Origin: Streptomyces liangshanensis
Lineage (GTDB): Bacteria; Actinomycetota; Actinomycetes; Streptomycetales; Streptomycetaceae
Length of the DNA stretch: 64,000 nucleotides
Reading direction: 5' to 3'
NCBI RefSeq assembly: GCF_011694815.1
Contig: NZ_CP050177.1
Coordinates: forward strand, 1,798,001-1,862,000
Position 1 is the first letter of the stretch; every line of letters starts with the position of its first letter. The translations under genes and the position numbers were made by a program. The notes below the pieces were generated by a model, which saw only the letters and a list, made by a program, of their open reading frames with translations, did not search any database and was not told the origin of the DNA. Of this stretch, positions 33,733-43,200 are shown one piece after another.

Positions 33733-34794
33733 ATGTCGCTCACTCTCGACACCTACCGGCTGCTCGGCCGCTCCGGACTGCGGGTCTCCCCGCTGGCGCT
33801 GGGCGCGGCGACCTTCGGCACCGAGTGGGGCTGGGGCGCCGGGCGGGACGAGGCACGCAAGCTGTTCGACCTGTACGTCGAGCGCGGCGGCAACTTCGTC
33901 GACACCGCCAACACGTACACCAACGGCAGCTCCGAACGCCTGCTGGGCGAGTTCACCCGCGACCACCGCGAACGCCTGGTGCTGGCGACGAAGTACACCA
34001 CGCAGCGCCGGCCGGGCGACCCGAACTCCGGTGGCTCCCACCGCAAGAGCCTGTTCGCGTCGGTGGAGGCCAGTCTGCGGCAGCTGGACACGGACTACAT
34101 CGATGTCCTCTACCTGCACGTGTGGGACTTCACGACCCCGGTCGAAGAGATCCTGCGCGGCATGGACGACCTGGTCCGGCAGGGCAAGGTCCTGTACGTG
34201 GCGATCTCCAACGCCCCGGCCTGGCAGGTGTCGCGCATGCAGGCGATCGCCGACCTGCGCGGCTGGTCGCCGCTGGTGGCCCTCCAGATCGAGTACAACC
34301 TGATCGAGCGTTCCGGGGAGCGCGACCTGATGCCGATGGCACGCGAGATGGGATTGGGCGTGGTGCCGTACTCGCCGCTGGCCGGCGGCGTGCTCACCGG
34401 CAAGTACACCCGCGACGACCTGACCACCACCCGGGCCGCCGCCGACGGCACCCGCAAGGACTTCACCCTCGCCACCGGGGGCCTCACCGCACGCGGCCTG
34501 GACATCGCCGAAGTGGTGAAGGAGGTCGCCGCGGAGCTGGGCCGCTCGACGGCCCAGGTCGGGTTGGCCTGGACCCTGCGGAACCCGGACGTGACGTCCT
34601 CGCTCGTCGGCGCCCGGACGGTCGCCCAACTGGAGGACAACCTGGGCGCGTTGGAGGTCGAGTTCACACCCGACCAGCAGGCGCGCCTGGACGCGGCCGG
34701 CGCGATCGACCTCGGCTTCCCGCACGACCTGCTCGCCGGTGACCGCATGCGCGCGGTGACCCAGGGCAACCTGAGGCTGGCTCCCCGCCGCTGA
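33733..34794 (+). CDS. Aldo/keto reductase (YghZ/Tas-like, AKR family)
   Basis: A 353-residue NADPH-dependent AKR. YRLLGRSGLRVSPLALGAATFG opens the barrel. NFVDTANTYTNGSSERLLGEF supplies the catalytic Asp and Tyr, TKYTTQ the Lys, and VLYLHVWDFTTPVEEIL the His. The C-terminal SSLVGARTVAQLEDNLGAL is the cofactor loop. The start at 33733 follows GGAGGA by five bases. It faces the XRE/MmyB gene, its probable regulator, and its stop lies eight bases from the stop of the convergent M23 gene. Confidence 0.9.
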   Translation: MSLTLDTYRLLGRSGLRVSPLALGAATFGTEWGWGAGRDEARKLFDLYVERGGNFVDTANTYTNGSSERLLGEFTRDHRERLVLATKYTTQRRPGDPNSGGSHRKSLFASVEASLRQLDTDYIDVLYLHVWDFTTPVEEILRGMDDLVRQGKVLYVAISNAPAWQVSRMQAIADLRGWSPLVALQIEYNLIERSGERDLMPMAREMGLGVVPYSPLAGGVLTGKYTRDDLTTTRAAADGTRKDFTLATGGLTARGLDIAEVVKEVAAELGRSTAQVGLAWTLRNPDVTSSLVGARTVAQLEDNLGALEVEFTPDQQARLDAAGAIDLGFPHDLLAGDRMRAVTQGNLRLAPRR

Positions 34795-34801
34795 CCCCGG
34801 C

Positions 34802-35668
34802 TCAGTGTCCGGCGGAGGTTCCGGCCGACGTGAAGTGCACGGTGTCCTCGGGCACTCCGTGGTGTTCGGCCCCGCGGTCGTCGCGGTAGCGCCACGCGAA
34901 GGGCAGGCCGTGGGCGGTCTCGGGGTCGGGGCCGCTCATGAGCTGGAAGTGCAGGTGCGGCTCGGAGGAGTTGCCGGAGTTGCCGCACTCGGCCAACTGC
35001 TGCCCGGCGGCGACCCGTTCGCCCACGGCGACACGGAGGGAGCCACGCCTCAGATGGGCGAAGCCCGCGTACACACCCTCGCCCAGTTCGAGAATGACGA
35101 AGTTGCCCCACAGATGCCGGGGCCGGCCCAAGCTCCGTACGAACCCCTCCAGGAAGAGGTAGGCCAGGCCCGGCAGTGAGTCACGACCGAAGTGATCCCG
35201 CTGACGCCCGGCGACGGCGACCACCACCCCGTCACCGGGTGCCAGCACGGGACGGCCGAAGGCGGGATAACGGTCCGGACGGCCGCCGAGCGACCAGAGC
35301 CGACGAACCCCGGGCGCGGACTCCTCGCCGGGAGGGAAGGTCAGGTCGATGGCGTAGGTCTGCGCATGGCTGTGCGTATGACTGGGCACCTTGGTGCCGG
35401 GCCCGTTGACGGCCCGCCACCGCCCGGCGACCGGCACCCCGACCGGAACCGGCACCAACCCGCCGGGCGGACGCTGATCCCGCCACAGACTCCACCGCAT
35501 GAGCCCGGCGACCACCAGGAGGCCCACCCCGGCGTACCACAACGGACCCAGCCCCTCCCTGTTCACCAGAACGCAGAGCGCCCCACCACCGAAGACCGGG
35601 CCGTGCCACTTCCGTAAGTCCGTCAGCAAGAACGCACCTCGTTCGCTCGATTCCATCGACGAAACCAT
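34802..35668 (-). CDS. M23/LytM-domain membrane protein with a TTA codon
   Basis: A 288-residue protein. Hydrophobic stretches at about residues 25-58 (GGGALCVLVNREGLGPLWYAGVGLLVVAGLMRW-like) suggest one or two membrane helices. The rest is an M23 peptidase domain with the zinc motif HAQTYAIDL (HxxxD type), VYAGFAHL and the HxH of EPHLHFQLM. Family members cut peptidoglycan cross-bridges or act as inactive regulators. Leu18 is encoded by TTA (35615-35617 on the plus strand as TAA), the rare codon read by the bldA tRNA, so translation should depend on development. GTG at 35668 or the ATG at 35656 may be the start. Confidence 0.82.
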   Translation of the reverse strand: MVSSMESSERGAFLLTDLRKWHGPVFGGGALCVLVNREGLGPLWYAGVGLLVVAGLMRWSLWRDQRPPGGLVPVPVGVPVAGRWRAVNGPGTKVPSHTHSHAQTYAIDLTFPPGEESAPGVRRLWSLGGRPDRYPAFGRPVLAPGDGVVVAVAGRQRDHFGRDSLPGLAYLFLEGFVRSLGRPRHLWGNFVILELGEGVYAGFAHLRRGSLRVAVGERVAAGQQLAECGNSGNSSEPHLHFQLMSGPDPETAHGLPFAWRYRDDRGAEHHGVPEDTVHFTSAGTSAGH

Positions 35669-35719
35669 GCCCCACCCGAACCGGGCAATGCTCGTACGAA
35701 CGCCCCGCCCCGTCCCTCC

Positions 35720-37141
35720 TCAGGAGCGGCGCGCGTGCGCGTCGAGCAGGTACGCGACGGACGCGGTGATCTGCTCCGCGAACCTGATGTTGAGCCACTC
35801 GTCGGCGACGTGCATGTTCGAGTCGGCGCCCACCGCGCCCGTCACCACGAACTGCGCCCGCGGATAGCGCCGGCCGAGCATCTCCATGAACGGGATCCCC
35901 CCACCGAGGCCCATGCTCCGCGGCGCCGCGCCGAACACCCGCTCACCCGCGTGGTCCAGAGCCGTGGCCAGCCAGGGGGCGGGTGTCGGGGCGTGCCAGC
36001 CGCTGATGGTCATGAAGTCGCCCACCTCGACCTGGGCGCCGTAGGGGACGTCGGTGGTGAGGATCTCCGCCAGCTCCGCTCGCGCGGCCTCGGGGTCGGC
36101 CGTGGGGGGAAGGCGGAAACTCAGCCTCAGGGACGTGGAGGCCCGCAGCACGGCGCCGGCCACCGCGGGGTCCGGGAGGCCCGCGGCGCCGGTGACCGAC
36201 AGGGTGGGGCGCCACGTGCTGTTGAGGATCAGTTCGACGTCGTCGTCCGAGGCGTGCCGCATGCCCGCGACGAGCGGGTAGCGCTCGGGCAGCACGCCCG
36301 GCTCCAGCGCGGCGAGCGCCCGGGCGTCCGCCACACGTTCCGGCGGGATCGGGACCCGCATCGCCGGTACGAGCACCTCGCCGGTCACCGGGTCCTCGAC
36401 GCGGTCCAGGAGCCGGCGCATGATGCGGAACGAACTCGGCACGATCCCGCTCACCAGGCCGGAGTGCATCGCCGTGTCCAGGACCCGTACGGTGACGGTC
36501 GCCTGCACGGCGCCGCGCAGGCTGGAGGTCAGCCACATGCGCGCGTAGTCACCGCCGCCGGCGTCCAGGGAGATCACCAGGGACACGTCGTGGAGCCGCT
36601 CGGCGAGGTGATCGAGGTAGGCGGGAAGGTCGGGGCTGCCGGACTCCTCGCCCGTCTCCAGCAGCAGGACGCTCCGGGTGTGTGCGCCCCCGGCGGCGCG
36701 CACCGCCTCCAGTGCCGTCGTCGCGGCGTAGCCGGCGTACCCGTCGTCGACCGAACCGCGGCCGTAGAGGCGCCCGTCGCGCAGCACGGGCTGCCACGGC
36801 CCGAGCCCCTCGGACCAGTCGCTGACGGGCGGCTGCTTGTCGAGGTGGCCGTAGAGCAGGACGGTTCCGCCCGCGCTGGCGCCCGGGGTCGCCGGGGTGT
36901 CGACCACCAGGACCGGCGAGCGGCCGGGCAGTTCCACCACGTCGCAGCGCGTGCCGGGAAGGGCGCGTGCGGTCAGCCAGTCGCGGAAGTGTCGGACGGC
37001 CGTGAGGAGGTGGCCGTGCTCCTGCCAGGCGCCGTCGTAGGCCGGGGACAGCGCCGGGATCCCGATCAGTGCGGAGAGGCTGGGCAGCACGTCGGCCGAC
37101 CAGGTGGTGGCGACGGTGCCGGTGAGTGCGTCGTGGTCCAT
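35720..37141 (-). CDS. M20-family metallopeptidase (dipeptidase-like)
   Basis: A 473-residue di-zinc peptidase. LLYGHLDKQP (His and Asp), GSVDDGYAG (bridging Asp), LETGEESGSPDL (catalytic and metal Glu) and the distal SNMHVADEWL (His) complete the metal site. The dimerisation domain lies between about residues 200 and 330. It probably cleaves dipeptides or N-acyl amino acids in the cytoplasm. The ATG at 37141 is chosen; an in-frame start at 37204 would add 21 residues. It is divergent from the ABC exporter operon at 37358. Confidence 0.88.
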   Translation of the reverse strand: MDHDALTGTVATTWSADVLPSLSALIGIPALSPAYDGAWQEHGHLLTAVRHFRDWLTARALPGTRCDVVELPGRSPVLVVDTPATPGASAGGTVLLYGHLDKQPPVSDWSEGLGPWQPVLRDGRLYGRGSVDDGYAGYAATTALEAVRAAGGAHTRSVLLLETGEESGSPDLPAYLDHLAERLHDVSLVISLDAGGGDYARMWLTSSLRGAVQATVTVRVLDTAMHSGLVSGIVPSSFRIMRRLLDRVEDPVTGEVLVPAMRVPIPPERVADARALAALEPGVLPERYPLVAGMRHASDDDVELILNSTWRPTLSVTGAAGLPDPAVAGAVLRASTSLRLSFRLPPTADPEAARAELAEILTTDVPYGAQVEVGDFMTISGWHAPTPAPWLATALDHAGERVFGAAPRSMGLGGGIPFMEMLGRRYPRAQFVVTGAVGADSNMHVADEWLNIRFAEQITASVAYLLDAHARRS

Positions 37142-37357
37142 GCGATCGGTCTCGTCTCTCGGTGCGCGGTGGTCAGGGTGCCGTACGAAGGAACAGACAT
37201 CCATTCGCCTCGTTATGCGGCAAGTGTCAGGTTATCCGACCACTATCCGTCGCGACCTGCCCGCGACCCCCTCCTGTTCCGTGATCGTTCAACTTGCCGC
37301 CCCTTATTTAGGTGTACATCACATCTAGGGTCCTAAGGGCTCAAGAGGGAGGGAGAC

Positions 37358-38299
37358 ATGGACAGTTTCTCCGTAATCCGGGCGCGCGCCATCGCCAAGT
37401 CGTTCGGCGACGTCATCGCTCTCGACCGCGTCGACCTGGAGGTGGCGCGGGGACAGATCCACGGCCTGGTCGGGCCGAACGGCGCCGGCAAGACCACGCT
37501 GCTCGGTCTCCTGCTGGGCTTGGCCGTCGCCGACAGCGGTGAACTCGACGTACTCGGAGCGCCGGTGGGACGGAGTCTCACCGCTCCCGAGGGCGTGGCG
37601 GGCTTCGTCGACGGGCCGGGTCTGTACCCCTCGCTCACCGCCAGGCAGAACCTGGCCGCCCTGGCGGCCCTGCACGGCCACGGCAAGCGGGCCGCGGCGA
37701 TCGACGACGTACTCGCCGAGGTCGGGCTCACCGATGTCGCCGACGACCGGGCCCGCGGCTTCTCCCTCGGCATGCGCCAGCGCCTCGGTCTCGCCGCCGC
37801 GCTGCTGACGAAGCCCCGCCTGCTCGTGCTGGACGAACCGTCCAACGGCCTCGACCCGGCCGGCAAGAAGCACGTCCACGGCGTCCTCACCCGGCTCGCG
37901 GCGGAGGGGACCGGCGTCGTCCTCTCCAGCCACCGCATGGACGACCTCGAAGCGCTCTGCTCCGAGGTCACCATCCTCGCCACCGGACGCGTCGTCTTCT
38001 CCGGACCGCTCAGCCAACTGGCCCCCGAGAGCCGGGAACTGGACTACCGGCTTCGTACCTCGGACCCGGGAACGACCCGCACGACGGCCGCCGGGACCCG
38101 GGGGATCCGGATCATCGAAGGCGCCGCGCCGCGCCACGATGCCGACGTGCTCGTCGTACGAGCCCTCGTTCCGGCCCTCGACGAACTCGTGTCCGGCCTG
38201 GTGCGGTCGGGGGTCGCGCTGCGCGAACTCGCCCCGGTCGTCTCGCCGCTGGAGGCGGCGTTCCTCGCCCTTACCGAGCCGCAGGAGGCCGACCGATGA
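37358..38299 (+). CDS. ABC exporter ATP-binding protein (ABC-2 type)
   Basis: A 313-residue ATPase. The Walker A site is GPNGAGKTT, the signature is FSLGMRQRLGLAAAL and the Walker B site is LLVLDEPSNGLDPAGKKH. The C-terminal 90 residues form the extension common in drug- and lipid-type ABC-2 exporters (FSGPLSQLAPESRELDYRLR onward). The ATG at 37358 has GGGAGGGAG just upstream. It overlaps the permease gene by ATGA. The 216-bp region upstream is AT-richer near 37300-37330 and must hold the promoter. Confidence 0.92.
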   Translation: MDSFSVIRARAIAKSFGDVIALDRVDLEVARGQIHGLVGPNGAGKTTLLGLLLGLAVADSGELDVLGAPVGRSLTAPEGVAGFVDGPGLYPSLTARQNLAALAALHGHGKRAAAIDDVLAEVGLTDVADDRARGFSLGMRQRLGLAAALLTKPRLLVLDEPSNGLDPAGKKHVHGVLTRLAAEGTGVVLSSHRMDDLEALCSEVTILATGRVVFSGPLSQLAPESRELDYRLRTSDPGTTRTTAAGTRGIRIIEGAAPRHDADVLVVRALVPALDELVSGLVRSGVALRELAPVVSPLEAAFLALTEPQEADR

Positions 38300-39681
38300 C
38301 CGCGACCACCGCCCCCGGACAGGACGCCGCGCTCGGCACGCGCCCCGTACCCGTACCCATCTCCGTACCCGTCCCCGTCGCCCGTGTCTATCGCTTCGAG
38401 CTCGTCAAACTGGTCTCGCAGTGGCGGATCCGGCTGGTGGTCCTGGCCTGTTGGATCGCCCCGGCGCTCTTCGTGGCGGCGGTGAGCCAGCAGGGCTCCC
38501 TGCCCGTCGACACCCTCTTCGGCCGGTGGATGCACGCCACCGGCTGGGCCGGACCGCTGGTCGTCCTCGGCTTCTCCGGGCAGTGGGCGCTTCCCCTGCT
38601 GACCTCGCTGGCGGCCGGCGACGTGTTCGCCGCGGAGGACCGCCTCGGTACCTGGCGCCACCTGCTCGTGGCGATCCGCTCGCCGCGGCGGATCTTCGCG
38701 GCCAAGGCGCTGGCGAGCCTCACGGTCATCGTGCTGCTCGTGGCGGGGCTGGTCGGCTCCAGCGTCGTCGGCGGACTGACCGCTGTCGGCAACCAGCCCC
38801 TGGTCGGTCTGGACGGAAGCCTGCTGTCCCCGGGCGACGCGGCGGGCCGGGTCCTTCTCGCCTGGGCCTGCGTGCTCGCCCCGACCCTGGCCCTCGCGGG
38901 CATCGGCCTGCTCGGGTCGGTCACGCTCGGCCGCTCCCCCATGGGGCTCCTGCTCCCCGCGCTCGTGGCGCTGGCCATGCAGCTCGCCCAGATGCTGCCC
39001 CTCCCCGTCTCCGTGCGCCTGGCGCTGCCGGGCTATGCCTTCATCGGCTGGAAGGGGCTGTTCACCGGTCCCGAGCAGCTCGGACCGCTGCTCATCGGCA
39101 TCGTGGTGAGCCTGGTGTGGGCCCTCGTCGCGACCGTACTGGCCTATCTGCTCTTCCTGCGGCGCGACTTCACCAGCCTCGCGGACGGCGGCTCCCCCCG
39201 CCGCGCCCTGACCGCCGGGGCCCTCCCACTGGCCGGACTGCTCGCGGTGACGATCGGGGGGATCGCGATCGCCGCGCCGATCTCCCACTCGGGGATCCAG
39301 CAGGCCAAGGTGGAGCACTCGCTGGCCGTCGCCTTCGCCCACCTCTACCGCCAGCAGACCGACGAGCTGCACCGACCCGCCGTGAACGAGGCGCAGTTGA
39401 GGTCCTCGGCCGCCTGCACCAAGGGCGACGTCGCGGACGACGCCGAGGGCGCGGGCAACGACTGGCGCTGTGTCGTCTCCTGGCACCTCCCCGACGTCAA
39501 GGCCACGGGCACGGCCGTCTACCAACTCGACATCACTCCCGACGGGCGCTTCGTCGCCGACGGTGACGGTCCGAAGGAAGTCAACGGCTACTTCCTGGTC
39601 CGTACTCCGATCGGCGACGAACCCAACCCGCTCTGGCAGTTCGACGGCAATGTCGATCTGCTCGGAACCACGAAGGGATAA
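38296..39681 (+). CDS. ABC-2 permease with C-terminal extracytoplasmic domain
   Basis: A 461-residue membrane protein. A short Pro/Val repeat (PVPVPISVPVPV) precedes the first helix (RLVVLACWIAPALFVAAV). Six to seven helices follow up to about residue 330. The last 130 residues are a soluble domain outside the membrane with SSAACTKGDVADDAEGAGNDWRCVVSW-like sequence, containing two cysteines that could form a disulphide. Such a tail is unusual for ABC-2 permeases and may meet the secreted product of the next gene, which starts six bases downstream. Confidence 0.85.
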   Translation: MTATTAPGQDAALGTRPVPVPISVPVPVARVYRFELVKLVSQWRIRLVVLACWIAPALFVAAVSQQGSLPVDTLFGRWMHATGWAGPLVVLGFSGQWALPLLTSLAAGDVFAAEDRLGTWRHLLVAIRSPRRIFAAKALASLTVIVLLVAGLVGSSVVGGLTAVGNQPLVGLDGSLLSPGDAAGRVLLAWACVLAPTLALAGIGLLGSVTLGRSPMGLLLPALVALAMQLAQMLPLPVSVRLALPGYAFIGWKGLFTGPEQLGPLLIGIVVSLVWALVATVLAYLLFLRRDFTSLADGGSPRRALTAGALPLAGLLAVTIGGIAIAAPISHSGIQQAKVEHSLAVAFAHLYRQQTDELHRPAVNEAQLRSSAACTKGDVADDAEGAGNDWRCVVSWHLPDVKATGTAVYQLDITPDGRFVADGDGPKEVNGYFLVRTPIGDEPNPLWQFDGNVDLLGTTKG

Positions 39682-39686
39682 GCCTC

Positions 39687-42440
39687 ATGCAGGTAACACG
39701 ACGCAGGCACGACCGGGAGGGCCTGTCCTCCTTCGCCAACAGAGGCCTCAAACGCCGCGTCCCCCTCATGACCGCGGGCATCACGGTGCTCGCCGTCGCC
39801 GCGGCGGGCACCGCTTTCGCGCAGACGGACCAGTTCGGTACGCAGCGGGTCGGCCAGACCACCGCCAAGGGCCAGGTCATCTCGAGCGACCAGTACCTGG
39901 CGCCGTACGGCAAGCGGGCGCTCGTGAGCGACGGCAAGATCATGTCGTCGTCCGTCAGCCCGGACGGCACCCACATGGCGGCCTCGGTCACCGACGGCGG
40001 CGCGGTGCTGAACATCATCGACCTGAAGACCTGGAAGGTCCAGCAGGTCGTGGGCAGCGGCGCGACCGCCGATCTGAGGATCAGCGGCGGGGACGTCGGC
40101 CAGGAGGCCCCCGCCTACTCCCCCGACGGCAAGCAGCTGTGGCTGGGCCGTACCGACGGATACACCAAGTTCACCGTCAACGCGGACGGCAGCCTGTCCA
40201 ACCCGACCACCATCTCGATCCCGGCGGACGGGACCAAGCACGCGCTGGTGGCCGCGGCGGTGTTCTCTGCCGACAGCTCCACCGTGTACGCGGCGGTCAA
40301 CGGTCAGAACCGGGTCGTCGCCATCAACGCGTCGACCGGGGCCGTCCAGCGGAGCTGGGAGACCGGCAACGCCCCGCGCGGCATGGTCCAGGTGGGTAAC
40401 AAGCTCTACGTCAGCAACGAGGGCGGCCGCGCGGCCCGGCCCGGCGAGACCACCATCAACTCGTACGGCACCCAGGTGCCGGCGAACCCGGTGACCGGCG
40501 CCACCACCACCGGCACCGTCAGCGTCATCGACCTGGCCAAGCCGCAGGCCGCCGCCACGAGCGTCGAGGTCGGCCTGCACCCCACCGCGGTCTACGGGAC
40601 GAAGAAGGCGGTGTTCGTCACGAACACCGCCGACAACACCGTCTCCGTCATCAACCCCAAGAACAACAAGGTCGTCCAGACCATCTCCACCCAGCCGTGG
40701 GCGGAGGCGACCGTGGGGTACGAGCCCAACGCGGTGACCCTCACCGACGACGGCCACCTCCTCGTGACGCTGGGCCGCGCGAACGCGGTCGCCGTCTACC
40801 GGTTCACCAGCGCCCAGGAACCGGTCAGTTACGTGGGTCTGCTCCCCACGGACTACTTCCCGGCCGAGGTCACCACGGCCGGCGGTGAAGTGGTCGTCTC
40901 CAACACCCGGGGGATCGACGCCCGCCGGACCACCGACAGCGACCAGCACGGCACCCACGACACCACGTCCAGCCTGACGCACTTCACGCTGCCCTCCGAC
41001 AAGGCCATCAAGGCCCAGACGGACAAGGTCTTCCAGCAGAACGGCTGGACCAAGAACGCGGCGCAGGCGGCGAAGGCGAAGAGCAAGGCCAAGGCCGTAC
41101 CGGTCCCGAAGAAGATCGGTGACCCTTCGACGATCAAGCACGTCTTCCTGATCGTCAAGGAGAACCGGACGTACGACCAGCTCTTCGGCGACATGCCCCA
41201 GGGCAACGGCGACGCGGCCCTCGCGGACTTCGGCGAGAACGTGACACCGAACCAGCACGCGCTGGCCTCGCAGTTCGGCCTGTACGACAACACGTACGAC
41301 ATCGGCACCAACTCGGCCGAGGGCCACAACTGGCTGATGCAGGCCGACAATCCCGAGTACACCGAGTCGTCGGCCGGCGAGTACCTGCGCTCCTACGACA
41401 CCGAGGACGACGCGCTCGGCCACCAGAAGAGCGGGTTCCTCTGGACCGGAGCCCAGGCGGCCGGCAAGTCCGTCCGTGACTTCGGCGAGTTCCAGCAGTT
41501 CCTGACCAAGCCGTCCGGCGCCAGCTGGCAGAACCTGTACTGCGACAGCAAGAACATGCAGGCGACCGGAGCCGGTACGGCGTACCAGCTGACCTCGTCC
41601 TCGCCGATCCCCTCGCTGAACGACGTGTCGGTGCCCGGCTTCCCGAAGTTCGACACCAGCATTCCCGACCAGTACCGGGAGCAGATCTGGAAGCAGGACT
41701 TCGAGAAGAACGGTCCCGCCAACCTGAACATGTTCTGGCTCTCCAGCGACCACACGGGAGGCCCCGCGGGCCCGGCCGCCCAGGTCGCGGACAACGACCT
41801 CGCGGTCGGCAAGATGGTCGACGAGATCTCCCACAGCAAGTACTGGAAGGACTCCGCGATCTTCGTCGTCGAGGACGACTCCCAGGCCGGCCTCGACCAC
41901 GTCGACGGCCACCGCGCCCCCGTCCAGATCATCAGCCCTTACGCGCAGCGCGGCGGCGTCGACAGCCACTACTACTCGCAGATCACGATGATCCGCACCA
42001 TCGAGCAGATCCTCGGGATGCACCCGATGAACCAGAAGGACACCGCGGCCACCCCGATGACCGGTGCCTTCACGAAGAAGCCCGACCTCACCCCGTTCAA
42101 CGCCGTCACCAACCGGACGTCCCTGACCGACGGCCTCGCGACCGCGCCCTCCTGCGGCCTCGACACCCCCGCCCCGCAGGATCCGAAGGCGGAGACCGTA
42201 CCGGCCTCGAAGGTACCGGCGAGCATGAAGTCGACGGCATCGACGTGGAACACGTGGAAGTCGCACCAACACACGACCGGCACCCAGGCGACAGCCGACT
42301 TCGCGAACCCGGAGCAGATGAACCACCTCACCTACTACGAGCGCTACAACTGGTCCAAGCCCTACCCGGGCGAAAAGAAGATCTACACCCCCAACACCGT
42401 CCCAGGAGCCTTCATCCCCTCCACGGACACAGACAACTAA
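39687..42440 (+). CDS. Secreted YncE-like beta-propeller / phosphoesterase fusion
   Basis: A 917-residue exported protein. A signal peptide ends near AFAQ at about residue 46. Residues about 70-430 form a seven-bladed propeller with blades such as TGTVSVIDLAKPQAAATSVEVGLHPTAV. Residues about 480-880 are a phosphoesterase of the phospholipase C / acid phosphatase class, with HVFLIVKENRTYDQLFGDMP (metal and nucleophile site) and VVEDDSQAGLDHVDGHRAPVQIIS. It likely removes phosphate from a cell-surface or environmental substrate. Placement in an ABC exporter operon suggests envelope work. Low-complexity KAKSKAKAVPVPKK links the halves. A terminator follows. Confidence 0.88.
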   Translation: MQVTRRRHDREGLSSFANRGLKRRVPLMTAGITVLAVAAAGTAFAQTDQFGTQRVGQTTAKGQVISSDQYLAPYGKRALVSDGKIMSSSVSPDGTHMAASVTDGGAVLNIIDLKTWKVQQVVGSGATADLRISGGDVGQEAPAYSPDGKQLWLGRTDGYTKFTVNADGSLSNPTTISIPADGTKHALVAAAVFSADSSTVYAAVNGQNRVVAINASTGAVQRSWETGNAPRGMVQVGNKLYVSNEGGRAARPGETTINSYGTQVPANPVTGATTTGTVSVIDLAKPQAAATSVEVGLHPTAVYGTKKAVFVTNTADNTVSVINPKNNKVVQTISTQPWAEATVGYEPNAVTLTDDGHLLVTLGRANAVAVYRFTSAQEPVSYVGLLPTDYFPAEVTTAGGEVVVSNTRGIDARRTTDSDQHGTHDTTSSLTHFTLPSDKAIKAQTDKVFQQNGWTKNAAQAAKAKSKAKAVPVPKKIGDPSTIKHVFLIVKENRTYDQLFGDMPQGNGDAALADFGENVTPNQHALASQFGLYDNTYDIGTNSAEGHNWLMQADNPEYTESSAGEYLRSYDTEDDALGHQKSGFLWTGAQAAGKSVRDFGEFQQFLTKPSGASWQNLYCDSKNMQATGAGTAYQLTSSSPIPSLNDVSVPGFPKFDTSIPDQYREQIWKQDFEKNGPANLNMFWLSSDHTGGPAGPAAQVADNDLAVGKMVDEISHSKYWKDSAIFVVEDDSQAGLDHVDGHRAPVQIISPYAQRGGVDSHYYSQITMIRTIEQILGMHPMNQKDTAATPMTGAFTKKPDLTPFNAVTNRTSLTDGLATAPSCGLDTPAPQDPKAETVPASKVPASMKSTASTWNTWKSHQHTTGTQATADFANPEQMNHLTYYERYNWSKPYPGEKKIYTPNTVPGAFIPSTDTDN

Positions 42441-42454
42441 CCCCCACCCCCAAC

Positions 42455-42486
42455 GCCCCGGCCCACCCCCACCCCTGGGCCGGGGC
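42455..42486 (+). terminator. Terminator of the ABC exporter-phosphoesterase operon
   Basis: GCCCCGGCCCA (42455-42465) pairs perfectly with TGGGCCGGGGC (42476-42486), 14 bases after the stop. Confidence 0.7.
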
Positions 42487-42578
42487 ACCCCCAGTGCAAA
42501 GGCTTCCGGCAGGAGAGCCAGGCCCTATGGCACGTCAAATGTTCCGGGATATACGGCGCCCGTCGGCGCCGTAAGGGT

Positions 42579-43028
42579 TCACGGACGTGCGTTCCCCATG
42601 CACACCTCGTCGAACAGATAGACGCCCAAGCCGATTTGGCTGACGTTGCTGCTGAACCCACCTGCCGGCAGCGTGCGGGCGTTGAGATACGGCCCCTCCG
42701 AGACCGCGGTCCAGACCCTCGCGTCGACCGGCAGATTGTTGTCGTACGACACAATGGTCCCGAAGTCGAAGCTCCGCATGAGGAAACAAGCGTTGGTGCT
42801 GGCGCTGAGGATCCGGTTGCCGCTGAAGTTGGGCTGGTCGTAGATGCACAGCCGGTTCGCGGGACACGGACCGTCGGCCGCCGCCGGTGAAGCGGTGGCC
42901 AGCATGCCTCCCGCCGCGAAGAGAAGCGCCGAGGCCGCGACGCCCGCCCTCTTCCTCCACGTCGCACGGCTTCGTCCCCGCGCCACGGCGGCGGAACCGA
43001 CGGACGGGCCGGCAAGATCGATGCTCAT
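42579..43028 (-). CDS. Secreted I36-type peptidase inhibitor-like protein
   Basis: A 149-residue exported protein. A signal peptide (RKRAGVAASALLFAAGGMLATASPAAA) is followed by a small beta-gamma-crystallin-like domain: CPANRLCIYDQPNFSGNR, an inner repeat around ACFLMRSFDFGTIVSYDNNLP and a final VYLFDEVCMG. This fits the family typified by the Streptomyces metalloproteinase inhibitor SMPI, though only part of its cysteine pattern is seen. The ATG at 43028 has GGGGGA upstream; an in-frame start at 43178 adds 50 unlikely residues. Confidence 0.78.
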   Translation of the reverse strand: MSIDLAGPSVGSAAVARGRSRATWRKRAGVAASALLFAAGGMLATASPAAADGPCPANRLCIYDQPNFSGNRILSASTNACFLMRSFDFGTIVSYDNNLPVDARVWTAVSEGPYLNARTLPAGGFSSNVSQIGLGVYLFDEVCMGNARP

Positions 43029-43200
43029 ACATCCCCCAGAATCATGGCGGCCCACGCCGGGCCGACTCCCACAACCGTAGAGGCCGGCGAAGGCCCACAG
43101 AAGTGTCAGCCTGCTCAACGCACGGCACCACCAGTGCCTTACTGCACCGCGAGAACGGTTCTCCCGCGCAAGCGACACCGCGCCGAATTAAAGCCTCAGG

